Of a stretch of DNA of 64,000 nucleotides, positions 37,101 to 44,594 are shown in pieces. The notes under the pieces were generated by a model. That model had not been told where the DNA came from. It did no database searches and saw nothing but the letters and a program-made list of their open reading frames with translations. Origin of the DNA: UBA2336 sp049306095 (lineage in GTDB: Bacteria; Bacteroidota; Bacteroidia; Cytophagales; Cyclobacteriaceae); the NCBI GenBank assembly GCA_049306095.1, contig JBAQPU010000009.1, forward strand, positions 1 to 64,000, written 5' to 3'. The first letter of the stretch is position 1. Every line of letters begins with the position of its first letter. A program made the translations under genes and the position numbers.

Positions 37101-37576
37101 TTACCTTGAACGACTTCTATGAAGCCGATCTTGATAACCCTACCCGGGGAACAATTTCATTTCCCATGAACGGGCTGCCCGGTGGCAAACACACCATTAC
37201 CGTAAGCGCATGGGATACGCACAACAATCCTGTTCAGGCACGCGTTGACTTTGAAGTTAAAGGGGGAGAAAACCTTGTTATTGAATCCTTCGGAAATTAT
37301 CCCAATCCCTTTCGCTCCTCTACAACCTTATTCTTTACGCACAACCATTCAGGCGATCACCTGAAAGCCGAAGTAACTTTGTATAACAGCACCGGACTTG
37401 CGGTGGAAAAATACGAAGTTGATATTCCGGAAAGCAGCTACCATGTTGACTTGCTAACCCTGAACAATGCCGATAAAATTAGGCCGAGTGGAGTATACTT
37501 AGCGCGGCTTTCGGTACGTTCTCTAACGGATGGATCGGCCACGGAGCGGGTAGCTAAACTTATAATATCCAATTGA
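34184..37576 (+). CDS. porU: Type IX secretion system sortase PorU (C25 family)
   Basis: A 1130-residue surface protease/sortase. PorU removes the C-terminal sorting domain of T9SS cargo and attaches the cargo to anionic lipopolysaccharide. After a signal peptide ending near ALHAQ come beta-rich N-terminal domains. The gingipain-like C25 domain follows (about 395-775), with the catalytic His in NYTGHGGERLW (His649) and the catalytic Cys in TATCEFGRQDDPG (Cys682). The end (about 1035-1130) is itself a sorting-domain-like fold (FGNYPNPFRSSTTLFF, then PSGVYLARLSV), as in known PorU. It starts at TTG 34184. The porV gene follows 33 bp downstream, the same order as in Porphyromonas gingivalis. Confidence 0.95.
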   Translation: MGLKKALNHSVLLFFFLLMAGAIALHAQSSVLQSGKWYKVAVDKNGVYKIDHSLFKKMGFNPSKTDPRNIKIFGNEGGMLPQSNSAARPTDLTELAIHVQGEGDGTFNSGDYILFYAQGPDKFYFDENKAIFSYSKNLYSDKNNYFITVSETSGKRITTADVISGTHPVVNQFENFSYYELDQYNILKSGRDWYGEKFDTSLTFTKNINLENVISGTPVKFVSDVMARAFSTSSFSVSINGVQVLQQNISSIPNTQYGIKGRDKRDTVTLNANTISAPGRTNQEISYRYTKASSGTSVGHLDFFLIQVTQALALYGQQTIFRSMQSLDNPVSTFEITGTTTQTIVWDVSDPYVPKLQPTTFSSGKISFNNVSSVLKEYVAVASASSPELSGNVPNQNIRDLPVSNLVIVTHPDFKSEALRLAAHRSSVNNLSVAVVTTQEVYNEFSSGRQDVTAIRDFVKTLYDKNPTTLKALLLLGKGSYDYKNRIQNNTNLLPIYESRNTLEPLKTYSSDDYFSFLEINEGNWGEEPAQNHTMDIGVGRLTVKTLTEAKNVVDKLIRYDTDPALVGKWRKEIVFVADDGDPGYSHQDDANELAESIETNHSEMQVKKIYLDNYQQESKPSGQVSVETYELIRKTFYDGALVMNYTGHGGERLWAQEKIFDDLMIVQLENQRLPLLVTATCEFGRQDDPGLISGAELCLLRQQGGAISLVTTARPVNASTNFLLNQAFYEAFFQKENNQPLALGEIFRRTKNNSMFGVSNRNFSLIGDPSLTLAIPELRVRVTEVKTSTGSTTLKALSTVTVTGEIVNDNDEIISDFNGVVESTLFDKQTSFVTQGDENLPYAFNQWYNALFRGKATVENGTFEFQFVVPKNIAYAVGEGKLSLFAYDTIQDREASGASTSFQVGLSEANVAQDLTSPTLQLYMGDTTFVNGGITGSNTKLVGRLYDLNGINISGYGIGNSLVGALDDTNTFTLNDFYEADLDNPTRGTISFPMNGLPGGKHTITVSAWDTHNNPVQARVDFEVKGGENLVIESFGNYPNPFRSSTTLFFTHNHSGDHLKAEVTLYNSTGLAVEKYEVDIPESSYHVDLLTLNNADKIRPSGVYLARLSVRSLTDGSATERVAKLIISN

Positions 37577-37581
37577 TTGAT

Positions 37582-37589
37582 TATCTTTG
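37582..37589 (+). promoter_or_regulatory. Candidate -7 box for porV
   Basis: TATCTTTG fits TAnnTTTG in the porU-porV gap, 20 bp before the porV ATG at 37610. It may give porV extra transcription beyond read-through from porU. No -33 TTG was found at good spacing. Confidence 0.4.
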
Positions 37590-37609
37590 AAACCTTGAAA
37601 AAGAAATAC

Positions 37610-38770
37610 ATGAAGGTCGGTTTTTCCGTTGCCTGTGCACTCCTGGTCACACAGTTCAGCTTTGCGCAAACATCTCCTACCGGTGCCGATTACCCTTACA
37701 GGCCCATTACAACAGCAACCCCTTTTTTAACCATTAGCCCCGATGCCCGCCAGGCAGCGCTGGGCGATGCCGGTGTTGCTACCTCACCCGATGCGAATGC
37801 GGCCTATTGGAACCCCGCTAAGTTTGTATTCATTGATAAGAAGTATGGAGGTGGTGTTTCCTGGACACCCTGGCTGGGGAAGATCACAAACGACATGTGG
37901 ATTTCTTACCTGAGCGCGTTTTACAAAATAAAACGTGAAGAACTGGTAGCCTTTGGCTTTAAATATTTTGACATGGGTGAGTTTTATGCTCGCGGCCAGA
38001 ATAATGAGAATGAAGGAACATTTCATCCGCGCGAATTCAGCCTGGACTTAACCTATTCAAGGCTGCTGACTGAAAATTTTAGTGTTGGATTAACAGGCCG
38101 CTATATTCATTCGACCTTGTTGGGCAGCTACAACGGCAGTTCCATTATCGATTCAAAACCCGGTAACAGTGTAGCTGTCGACCTGGGTGTTTTTTATAAA
38201 AAGGAGTTGAAAGGAGCAAAAACAAACTCGCTTGCCCTGGCGGCTGTCATCTCGAATATTGGCGCTAAAATTTCTTATTCCGATGAAGACAACAAACAGT
38301 TTCTGCCAACCAACTTACGCGTAGGAAGTGCCTACTCCATTGAAGTTGATCCATTCAACGCTTTTACCTTCACGCTTGATTTCAACAAACTTCTCGTTCC
38401 TTCGCCTGATGAAAACAGGAATATCCCTGACAAGTCGCTGCTGGAAGGAATGTTCGGATCGTTCTCCGATGCACCCGATGGTTTTTCTGAAGAGATCAAA
38501 GAAATTATCATTAACACCGGCATTGAATACTGGTACAGGCAAACCTTTGCCGGCCGGATCGGATATTTTTCTGAGTCAAAAGAAAAGGGCAACCGGAAAT
38601 ATATGACACTGGGTGTTGGTTTTAGAAAAGAACGTTTTGGAATTGATGTTGCCTACCTGGTGCCTACCAACAAGAAGGAACATCCGCTGGCGGAAACGGT
38701 GAGGTTCTCGTTGTTGTTCCAGATTCCGAATGATACTGCCAAAGAAGAAACGGTTACCGATCCTGATTAA
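37610..38770 (+). CDS. porV: Type IX secretion system outer-membrane protein PorV (LptO)
   Basis: A 386-residue outer-membrane barrel of the FadL-like PorV family. PorV receives T9SS cargo at the translocon and shuttles it to PorU. The ATG at 37610 gives a signal peptide (FSVACALLVTQFSFAQ). The conserved N-terminal segment TPFLTISPDARQAALGDAG and DANAAYWNPAKFVF are the family hallmark. Alternating strand patterns follow (DLGVFYKKEL, FTLDFNKLLVPSPD, MTLGVGFRKERFGIDVAYLVP), ending before an acidic tail. Its TAA overlaps the next gene's ATG by one base (TAATG), implying translational coupling. Confidence 0.95.
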   Translation: MKVGFSVACALLVTQFSFAQTSPTGADYPYRPITTATPFLTISPDARQAALGDAGVATSPDANAAYWNPAKFVFIDKKYGGGVSWTPWLGKITNDMWISYLSAFYKIKREELVAFGFKYFDMGEFYARGQNNENEGTFHPREFSLDLTYSRLLTENFSVGLTGRYIHSTLLGSYNGSSIIDSKPGNSVAVDLGVFYKKELKGAKTNSLALAAVISNIGAKISYSDEDNKQFLPTNLRVGSAYSIEVDPFNAFTFTLDFNKLLVPSPDENRNIPDKSLLEGMFGSFSDAPDGFSEEIKEIIINTGIEYWYRQTFAGRIGYFSESKEKGNRKYMTLGVGFRKERFGIDVAYLVPTNKKEHPLAETVRFSLLFQIPNDTAKEETVTDPD

Positions 38771-40029
38771 TGCCTGACCGGAAATCACCACCCCCTTTTC
38801 AAAAAAGCAATTCATTTCCGCTGATCAGCCCCCAAACCGTTTTGTTGTCAAACGGGTTAAGGATAACTCTTGTTCCGGGCGGTGAACAGGAGGTAGTAAA
38901 AGTGGAGTTCATCTTTAAAGCCGGGAAGTGGCACGAATCGCGGGCGGGAATTTCCTATTTTACCGCTCACCTTCTTTCAAAGGGCACTTCAACCAAAACA
39001 AGTTTTCAGATTTCAACCGAACTCGATCAGTACGGTATGCACCTGGAAGTTAGCCCGGGATATGATTTTACCAGTGTAGCCCTGTTGGGGTTAACCAAAA
39101 ACATCGATCGCTTCGTTGCCTTGCTCCACGAACTGATTACACAACCCACCTTTCCGGAAACCGAAGTTGAACTGGCTAAGGGAATCTACATTCAGGGACT
39201 AAAAATCAATCTGGAAAAAACCAGCTATCTCGCATCACGAGAATTGCGCAAATCGCTTTTCGGGGAAACCCACCCGTATGGGCGTGATGCCGGTGTGGCC
39301 GATATTGAAAAAATTCAGCGGGAACAACTTCAGCAATTTCACCGCGAATACTTTCAGGATTTTGAAATCATCCTCTCAGGAAAAATTTCTGATTCATTGA
39401 CAAAAACCTTGTCAGAAAGATTTGAGGAGTTTGGCGTTTTTAAGAAACCTCCGCACGCCATCGATCAGAAAGAAACAATTCAGCAAAACCTCTACCAGGA
39501 AAAAGAAAATACGGTTCAAACTTCTATCAGGCTTGGTAAGCGAAGCATTTCACGTACCCACCCCGACTACCCAGCGCTGTTGTTGCTGAATCATATCTTT
39601 GGAGGGTTCTTCGGGTCGCGTTTGATGAAAAACATCCGTGAAGAGAAGGGGCTTACGTACGGCATCTACTCTTCCTTTGCTGCACTCAAACACGACAGCT
39701 ACTTGTCTATTGGTGCCGATGTAAACAAAGAAAATCGTGAACTCACGATTCAGGAGATTAAAAACGAACTGAAAAAACTGCAGACCGGATTGATTGGCCG
39801 GGAAGAATTGGAGACCGCCAAAAATCACTTCATCGGAAGCTTGCAGGCCGAAATCACAACCCCCTTTGCGCATGCCGACAAAATCAAAAACATGATGTTG
39901 TATTCATTGCCTGCGAACTACTATTCCTCACTCCTGTTAACAATCGACTCGCTCAGCGAAAAGAACCTTCAGGAAGCCGCTCAAAAATATTTCAATGAAG
40001 AGAGCTTCTCTGTTGTGGCGGTCGGATAA
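38770..40029 (+). CDS. M16 family protein without catalytic zinc site
   Basis: A 419-residue M16B homologue in the T9SS gene group. The N-terminal domain aligns well around FKAGKWHESRAGISYFTAHLLSKGT. However, the zinc motif HxxEH reads YFTAH (residues 63-67), so the first His and the Glu are lost. The second half has the usual substrate-domain features (HIFGGFFGSRLMKNIREEKGLTYGIYS). It should be a non-catalytic subunit, as in mitochondrial processing peptidase alpha or the paired bacterial M16B enzymes. There is no catalytic partner next to it. The only active M16 gene in view is about 37 kb to the left. It begins at the TAATG overlap with porV and has no clear signal peptide. Confidence 0.88.
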   Translation: MPDRKSPPPFQKSNSFPLISPQTVLLSNGLRITLVPGGEQEVVKVEFIFKAGKWHESRAGISYFTAHLLSKGTSTKTSFQISTELDQYGMHLEVSPGYDFTSVALLGLTKNIDRFVALLHELITQPTFPETEVELAKGIYIQGLKINLEKTSYLASRELRKSLFGETHPYGRDAGVADIEKIQREQLQQFHREYFQDFEIILSGKISDSLTKTLSERFEEFGVFKKPPHAIDQKETIQQNLYQEKENTVQTSIRLGKRSISRTHPDYPALLLLNHIFGGFFGSRLMKNIREEKGLTYGIYSSFAALKHDSYLSIGADVNKENRELTIQEIKNELKKLQTGLIGREELETAKNHFIGSLQAEITTPFAHADKIKNMMLYSLPANYYSSLLLTIDSLSEKNLQEAAQKYFNEESFSVVAVG

Positions 40030-40129
40030 TCGTCTTAAACTATGATTTATGTGATGCCTTTGATTGGAATGATTTTTTAATCAGGTCAAATCATCAAATC
40101 AGTTTAATATTGGTTTAAAATCAGATAAC

Positions 40130-41272
40130 CTAGACACGCAGCAACTCACGCGAAATCACCAACTTCTGAATTTCGGTTGTGCCTTCGTAAATCTGGGTGA
40201 TCTTGGCATCGCGCATGAGGCGCTCGACATGGTATTCTTTTACATAGCCATAGCCACCGTGAATTTGAACGGCTTCGGTCGTAACGTCTTGTGCAATTTG
40301 TGAAGCAAACAGTTTCGCCTGTGCCGCAGCTTTTACAAAGTTTTGATTCTTGTCTTTCAGATACGCGGCATTCCAAACCAATAACCGGGCAGCATCAATT
40401 TTGGTAGCCATTTCGGCCAGCTTAAACTGAATGGCCTGGTGCTGCGAAAGTTCTTTACCAAATGCTTTTCGTTCTTTCGCATATTTCAATGCGAGTTCAT
40501 ACGCACCTGAAGCGATGCCCAGTGCCTGTGATGCGATACCGATTCGTCCGCCATTTAACGTGGTCATTGCAAATGTGAAACCAAAGCCCTCTTCGCCAAT
40601 GCGGTTGGCTTTAGGAACCTTTACATCGGTAAACATCAGCGAATGCGTATCCGATCCACGGATGCCCATTTTGTCCTCCTTCTTTCCAACCACAAATCCG
40701 GGCATTCCTTTTTCAATAATCAGCGCGTTAATGCCTTTGTGTCTTTTCTCCACATCGGTTTGGGCAATCACAATGTAAACGCTGGCGCTGTTACCGTTCG
40801 TGATCCAGTTCTTCGTTCCGTTCAGTAAATAGTAATCTCCTTTGTCTTCTGCTGTCGTGCGCTGACTGGTAGCGTCTGAGCCCGCTTCCGGTTCAGATAA
40901 ACAAAAGGCACCAATGATTTCACCGGTGGCCAATCGCTTTAAATATTTCTGCTTTTGTTCTTCCGTTCCAAATTTTTCCAATCCCCAGCATACCAGCGAA
41001 TTGTTCACCGACATACACACCGATGCCGATGCATCTATCTTGGAGATTTCTTCCATTGCCAGCACATACGAGATGGAGTCCATTCCTCCTCCATTGTATT
41101 TCGGATCGACCATCATTCCCAAAAATCCGAGCTCACCCATCTTTCTGATTTGTTCCGTTGGAAATTTCTGGTGCGTGTCGCGCTCGATTACCCCGGGCAG
41201 CAGTTCGTTCCGGGCAAAATCACGGGCGGCCTGCTGAACGGCCAGTTGTTCTTCCGTAAGCTGAAAATTCAT
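40130..41272 (-). CDS. Acyl-CoA dehydrogenase, short/branched-chain type
   Basis: A 380-residue flavoenzyme that introduces the first double bond in fatty-acid or branched-chain acyl-CoA breakdown. The signatures GAFCLSEPEAGSDATSQ (FAD contact) and the C-terminal QIYEGTTEIQKLVISREL are present, the latter with the catalytic Glu in YEGT. The length and N-terminus (FQLTEEQLAVQQAARDFA) are standard. The Glu position is that of short- and medium-chain enzymes rather than isovaleryl-CoA dehydrogenase. The upstream gap contains the terminator of the neighbouring gene. Confidence 0.94.
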   Translation of the reverse strand: MNFQLTEEQLAVQQAARDFARNELLPGVIERDTHQKFPTEQIRKMGELGFLGMMVDPKYNGGGMDSISYVLAMEEISKIDASASVCMSVNNSLVCWGLEKFGTEEQKQKYLKRLATGEIIGAFCLSEPEAGSDATSQRTTAEDKGDYYLLNGTKNWITNGNSASVYIVIAQTDVEKRHKGINALIIEKGMPGFVVGKKEDKMGIRGSDTHSLMFTDVKVPKANRIGEEGFGFTFAMTTLNGGRIGIASQALGIASGAYELALKYAKERKAFGKELSQHQAIQFKLAEMATKIDAARLLVWNAAYLKDKNQNFVKAAAQAKLFASQIAQDVTTEAVQIHGGYGYVKEYHVERLMRDAKITQIYEGTTEIQKLVISRELLRV

Positions 41273-41339
41273 GTTGTCTGTAGTTTAGATGATGGGGTCT
41301 TGACGGCCGAAAATTAGGAAACTTCAACCGGAGTTCAAT

Positions 41340-41371
41340 AAAAAAGTCCTGACGGGTACCCGTCAGGACTT
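41340..41371 (-). terminator. Intrinsic terminator after the zinc peptidase gene
   Basis: A perfect 28-bp palindrome (41344-41371) with arms AAGTCCTGACGGGT and ACCCGTCAGGACTT lies 20 bp after the stop of the left-reading zinc peptidase gene. On that strand a run of T residues (complement of 41340-41345) follows directly. This is a strong Rho-independent terminator that separates the peptidase from the acyl-CoA dehydrogenase gene. Confidence 0.85.
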
Positions 41372-41391
41372 CAAATTCTTAAGAAGCTATT

Positions 41392-42093
41392 TTAATCGCG
41401 TCTTCCAAGGAAGATCATCACATAATACAACAGCATAGTAATGGCTCCGATGGCTGCCACCACGTAGGTCATGGCCGCCCACTTTAGGGCGTCTTTTGCC
41501 ATGTCATGTTCCTGGGTAGTGACTACCCCGCGTTGTTCAATCCACGCCAGGGCACGTTTGCTCGCATCGAATTCTACCGGAAGCGTTACTAACGCAAACA
41601 ATGCAAACACTCCATAACAAGCAATGATAATAAGCAGGGCTGTATCGTACGAGAATATTCCGCCCATCGCGTAAGCACCAAACATCATGGCAATGAAAAT
41701 GAAATTAATCACCTTGGCGCTCACATTTTGAATGGGCACCAACGCGGAACGCAACTCCAGCATGCTGTACGCTTTGGCATGTTGTACGGCATGCCCGCAC
41801 TCATGTGCCGCCACTGCAGTGGCTGCTGCATTTCGGCCATTGTACACATCGGCACTGAGGTTAACGGTTTTGTTAACCGGGTTGTAATGATCTGATAACT
41901 GGCCCTCCACTGAAATCACTTTTACATCATTGATGCCGCTATCCGCCAACATGAGGCGCGCCACATCGGCACCGGTCAGATTTTGTTTCAATTGTATCTG
42001 AGCGTATTGATGAAATTTGCTTTTCAGGCGCGAGCTCACCATCCAGCCCACCAGCATGAAAAAGCCTGTAATAATTAATGCTCCAATACCCAT
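41392..42093 (-). CDS. Membrane zinc metallopeptidase, YugP family
   Basis: A 233-residue membrane protein with a zincin HExxH motif in VAAHECGHAVQHAKAY (about residues 94-110). It has an N-terminal membrane helix (IITGFFMLVGWMV) and three or so further helices in the second half, with the third metal ligand likely in the EFDASKRALAWIE segment. This is the arrangement of the YugP/neutral zinc metallopeptidase family, whose substrates are unknown. It is followed by a strong terminator and stands alone on this strand. The upstream flippase group ends at 42213. Confidence 0.9.
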   Translation of the reverse strand: MGIGALIITGFFMLVGWMVSSRLKSKFHQYAQIQLKQNLTGADVARLMLADSGINDVKVISVEGQLSDHYNPVNKTVNLSADVYNGRNAAATAVAAHECGHAVQHAKAYSMLELRSALVPIQNVSAKVINFIFIAMMFGAYAMGGIFSYDTALLIIIACYGVFALFALVTLPVEFDASKRALAWIEQRGVVTTQEHDMAKDALKWAAMTYVVAAIGAITMLLYYVMIFLGRRD

Positions 42094-42212
42094 AGTCTTT
42101 TAAATTTTTAAGATTAAAACCAGATCAAAGATGCAAGCTTTGCACCAAAAACAAAAGTCTGCCAAAACGGCAACCTTGCTCATTTAATGAACGAAAAAAT
42201 AGCAAACAAAGG

Positions 42213-43226
42213 CTAAGAAACGTCCTTTTTCTTTCTGACCAGATACGATGTTAGCAAAAGCGAAGCCGCCCCGCACACCATCATATTAAATGTTTGCCAT
42301 CCATGAAATACAAACGTAAACGCAGTGGCATCGGAGTGGGGAATATGATACAGAAAAACCAATCCTGCGGGCACCAGCGCATGATACGATCCTGCTCCTC
42401 CCGGCAACGGTGCAGCCATGGCAATTGAACCAATGGCAAAAAGAGAAAGAACGGCACTCATGCCCAGGTGACTGGTTTCATCAAATGCGAGAATCACACA
42501 ATAGCTCATCAGGAAGTAAAGCATCCAGATTGCCAGGGAGTAAAAAATATACAGCCCTTTATTCTCGAGTTTAAATACAGCTGCAAACCCCTGCTTAAAT
42601 CCGGCAATGGTTTTGTTAAGGAAAGCTTTCAATTTTTCGTTTTTCCTGGCTAGCCAGAAAAAAAATAACACCGCGCAAATTCCTGCCAGTGCCACCAGCA
42701 ATAAAGCCGTGAACTTGCCCGGCAACACCGCGGTTTGAATCGGCAGGGTATCAATGAATGCAAATAATTTTTTAGACTCAGCGGTGAACGCAAGGACGAG
42801 CAAAACCACCAGGCACAACAAGTCGGTAAGGCGTTCAACCACCACGGTTCCAAAAGAAACCTCTACCGGACTTTTATCCAGTTTGTACAGGTTGTAACAG
42901 CGCGACACTTCACCTCCACGGGGGATCACTAGATTGACGAGATACCCAACCATCAGCGACAGCAAACTCGATTTTAGTGTAATGATGTGCCCCGTTGGCT
43001 TCATCAGCATTTTCCAGCGTTGAGCACGAATAACATGACTGAGTAATAAAATTCCGGCCATCATCATCAGCCAGCCTTTGTGCGCTGCCTGCCAGGTATG
43101 AAAAATGTAATCCCATTTATTCTCTCCTTCTTTTACATGAATACTTTGTAATGAAAACCACAACAGGAAGATGGTAACACCCAGTATAACGACATATTGA
43201 AAAACAGCCTTGAACTTGGAGGTCAC
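42213..43226 (-). CDS. Lysylphosphatidylglycerol synthase TM / flippase-like protein (UPF0104)
   Basis: A 337-residue protein with about eight membrane helices, of the LPG_synthase_TM family. The hallmark NLVIPRGGEVSRCYNLYK lies in the first third, and the PLPGGAGSYHALV motif in the last third. The hydrophilic synthase domain of MprF is absent, so only the flippase half exists. The likely role is moving a lipid across the inner membrane, with the cargo unknown. It starts at GTG 43226, two bases after the panD stop, so it is in one operon with panC and panD. This order recurs in Bacteroidota as I recall. Confidence 0.87.
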   Translation of the reverse strand: MTSKFKAVFQYVVILGVTIFLLWFSLQSIHVKEGENKWDYIFHTWQAAHKGWLMMMAGILLLSHVIRAQRWKMLMKPTGHIITLKSSLLSLMVGYLVNLVIPRGGEVSRCYNLYKLDKSPVEVSFGTVVVERLTDLLCLVVLLVLAFTAESKKLFAFIDTLPIQTAVLPGKFTALLLVALAGICAVLFFFWLARKNEKLKAFLNKTIAGFKQGFAAVFKLENKGLYIFYSLAIWMLYFLMSYCVILAFDETSHLGMSAVLSLFAIGSIAMAAPLPGGAGSYHALVPAGLVFLYHIPHSDATAFTFVFHGWQTFNMMVCGAASLLLTSYLVRKKKDVS

Positions 43227-43228
43227 AA

Positions 43229-43576
43229 TCAGATCAGTTTGTTATCCGGTGAAGGAAAAATAACGGACGGTTTGAACATTTTAGCTTCTTCAAAATCCAT
43301 GGAAGCATACGAAAAAATAACCACAATATCGCCAACCTGTGCTTTGCGGGCTGCTGGCCCGTTTAAGGTGATGGTTCCCGAACCCCGTTCGCCTTTAATA
43401 ATGTACGTTTCCAGCCGCTCACCGTTGTTGACATTGACTACGGTTACCTTCTCGCCTTCAATCATGTTGGCGGCATCCAGCAAATCTTCATCAATGGAAA
43501 TGCTGCCGACATAGTGGAGCTCGGCCTGGGTAATTTTAACGCGATGAATCTTGGATTTTAATACTTCAATCAGCAT
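43229..43576 (-). CDS. panD: Aspartate 1-decarboxylase
   Basis: A 115-residue PanD proenzyme that makes beta-alanine for pantothenate and coenzyme A. The ATG at 43576 gives the standard start MLIEVLKSKIHRVKITQAEL. The self-processing site is Gly-Ser in HYVGSISID (residues 24-25), where cleavage creates the pyruvoyl group. NNGERLETYIIKGERGSG and LNGPAARKAQVGDIVVI are also conserved. It lies 49 bp after panC on the same strand and 2 bp before the flippase gene. An upstream extension of the open frame to 43651 is not family-like. Confidence 0.96.
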   Translation of the reverse strand: MLIEVLKSKIHRVKITQAELHYVGSISIDEDLLDAANMIEGEKVTVVNVNNGERLETYIIKGERGSGTITLNGPAARKAQVGDIVVIFSYASMDFEEAKMFKPSVIFPSPDNKLI

Positions 43577-43625
43577 AGTCAGGGTAAATCGGCCGCAAAG
43601 ATAAACCTCCCGGTTGATATCGGGA

Positions 43626-44474
43626 CTATGGGTACAAAAACATATTATCAATCAATCTTACTTCGCCCACAAAGGCTGCGATGCATAAAATGGGCCTGTC
43701 AGACTCTTCAACGTGATTCAATAATTTTAAGTTTACACTGTCGGCAACTTCAAAATATTCGAGTTTAATCTCCTCATCATTTTCAAGCAACTGCTGAACC
43801 TGTTTCTTAACTTCATCGACACGCATCGAGTGTGTTAGCCAATGCCTGGCTTCGTGTAACGTCCGATACAAAACTGTTGCCTTTTTTCGCTGTGCCGGAT
43901 TCAGCCGGGCATTGCGCGATGACATCGCCAGTCCATCAGACTCCCGCAGGGTTGGAATGCTTTTCAGCTTCAAATTAAACTTCAGCTCATTCACCAGGTG
44001 CTGAATAATGGTGAGTTGTTGCCAATCTTTTTGTCCGAAGTAGGCCGTATCCGGGTCAACGATGTGGAAGAGTTTGGAAACAACCAATGCTACACCGCTG
44101 AAATGCCCGGGCCGAAATTTCCCTTCCATTCCTTTGTCCAGATCACCAAAATCAAACCGAATCTTACTGTCTGATTCATACATGGTTTTCGTTTCCGGAA
44201 AAAAGAGTACGTCACATCCTGCTTTGTCCAGCAGAGCCTGATCGGCATCGAGCGTGCGCGGATATTTCTTTAGATCATCCGGGTTATTGAATTGGGCCGG
44301 GTTCACAAAAATAGAGCACACCGTTAGTGCATGATCGCGTTGGGCGGCCTCAATCAGGGAAAGATGGCCCGGATGAAGAGCCCCCATTGTAGGTACAAAA
44401 CCAACCGTTTGACCTGAACGTCTTTTTTCAACCAAAAATGCCCTTAGTGGATCGATTTCCCTGAAAATCTGCAT
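43626..44474 (-). CDS. panC: Pantothenate synthetase
   Basis: A 282-residue ATP-dependent ligase joining pantoate and beta-alanine. Motifs are complete: VGFVPTMGALHPGHLSLI (the HxGH nucleotidyl-transferase site), VCSIFVNPAQFN, the PDTAYFGQKDWQQL stretch, and RESDGLAMSSRNARL near the C-terminal third. It is the first gene of the panC-panD-flippase group and is divergent from the half glycogen-synthase gene, with 120 bp between the starts. Confidence 0.96.
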   Translation of the reverse strand: MQIFREIDPLRAFLVEKRRSGQTVGFVPTMGALHPGHLSLIEAAQRDHALTVCSIFVNPAQFNNPDDLKKYPRTLDADQALLDKAGCDVLFFPETKTMYESDSKIRFDFGDLDKGMEGKFRPGHFSGVALVVSKLFHIVDPDTAYFGQKDWQQLTIIQHLVNELKFNLKLKSIPTLRESDGLAMSSRNARLNPAQRKKATVLYRTLHEARHWLTHSMRVDEVKKQVQQLLENDEEIKLEYFEVADSVNLKLLNHVEESDRPILCIAAFVGEVRLIDNMFLYP

Positions 44475-44525
44475 GTTGTGAAGACCTAAAAAGGCTGGTA
44501 AAGGTAGGTTAATTGTGGAAAGATG

Positions 44526-44556
44526 TTGAATAAGGGGGCTAAATTTTGTACTTTTG
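44526..44556 (+). promoter_or_regulatory. Bacteroidota-type promoter for the half-glycogen-synthase/DUF4270/glmS group
   Basis: TTG (44526-44528) and TACTTTTG (44549-44556) are separated by 20 bp, close to the TTTG/TAnnTTTG consensus of the Bacteroidota sigma factor. The ATG at 44595 follows 38 bp later. This is the best full promoter match I see in the window. Confidence 0.65.
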
Positions 44557-44594
44557 TGCCTCGTTTCCCGTTCAAGATTTTAATCCAGGAATTT

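Noticed and set aside
43577..43651. Longer panD start at 43651
   Set aside because: It would overlap panC and precede the standard PanD N-terminus with unrelated residues.
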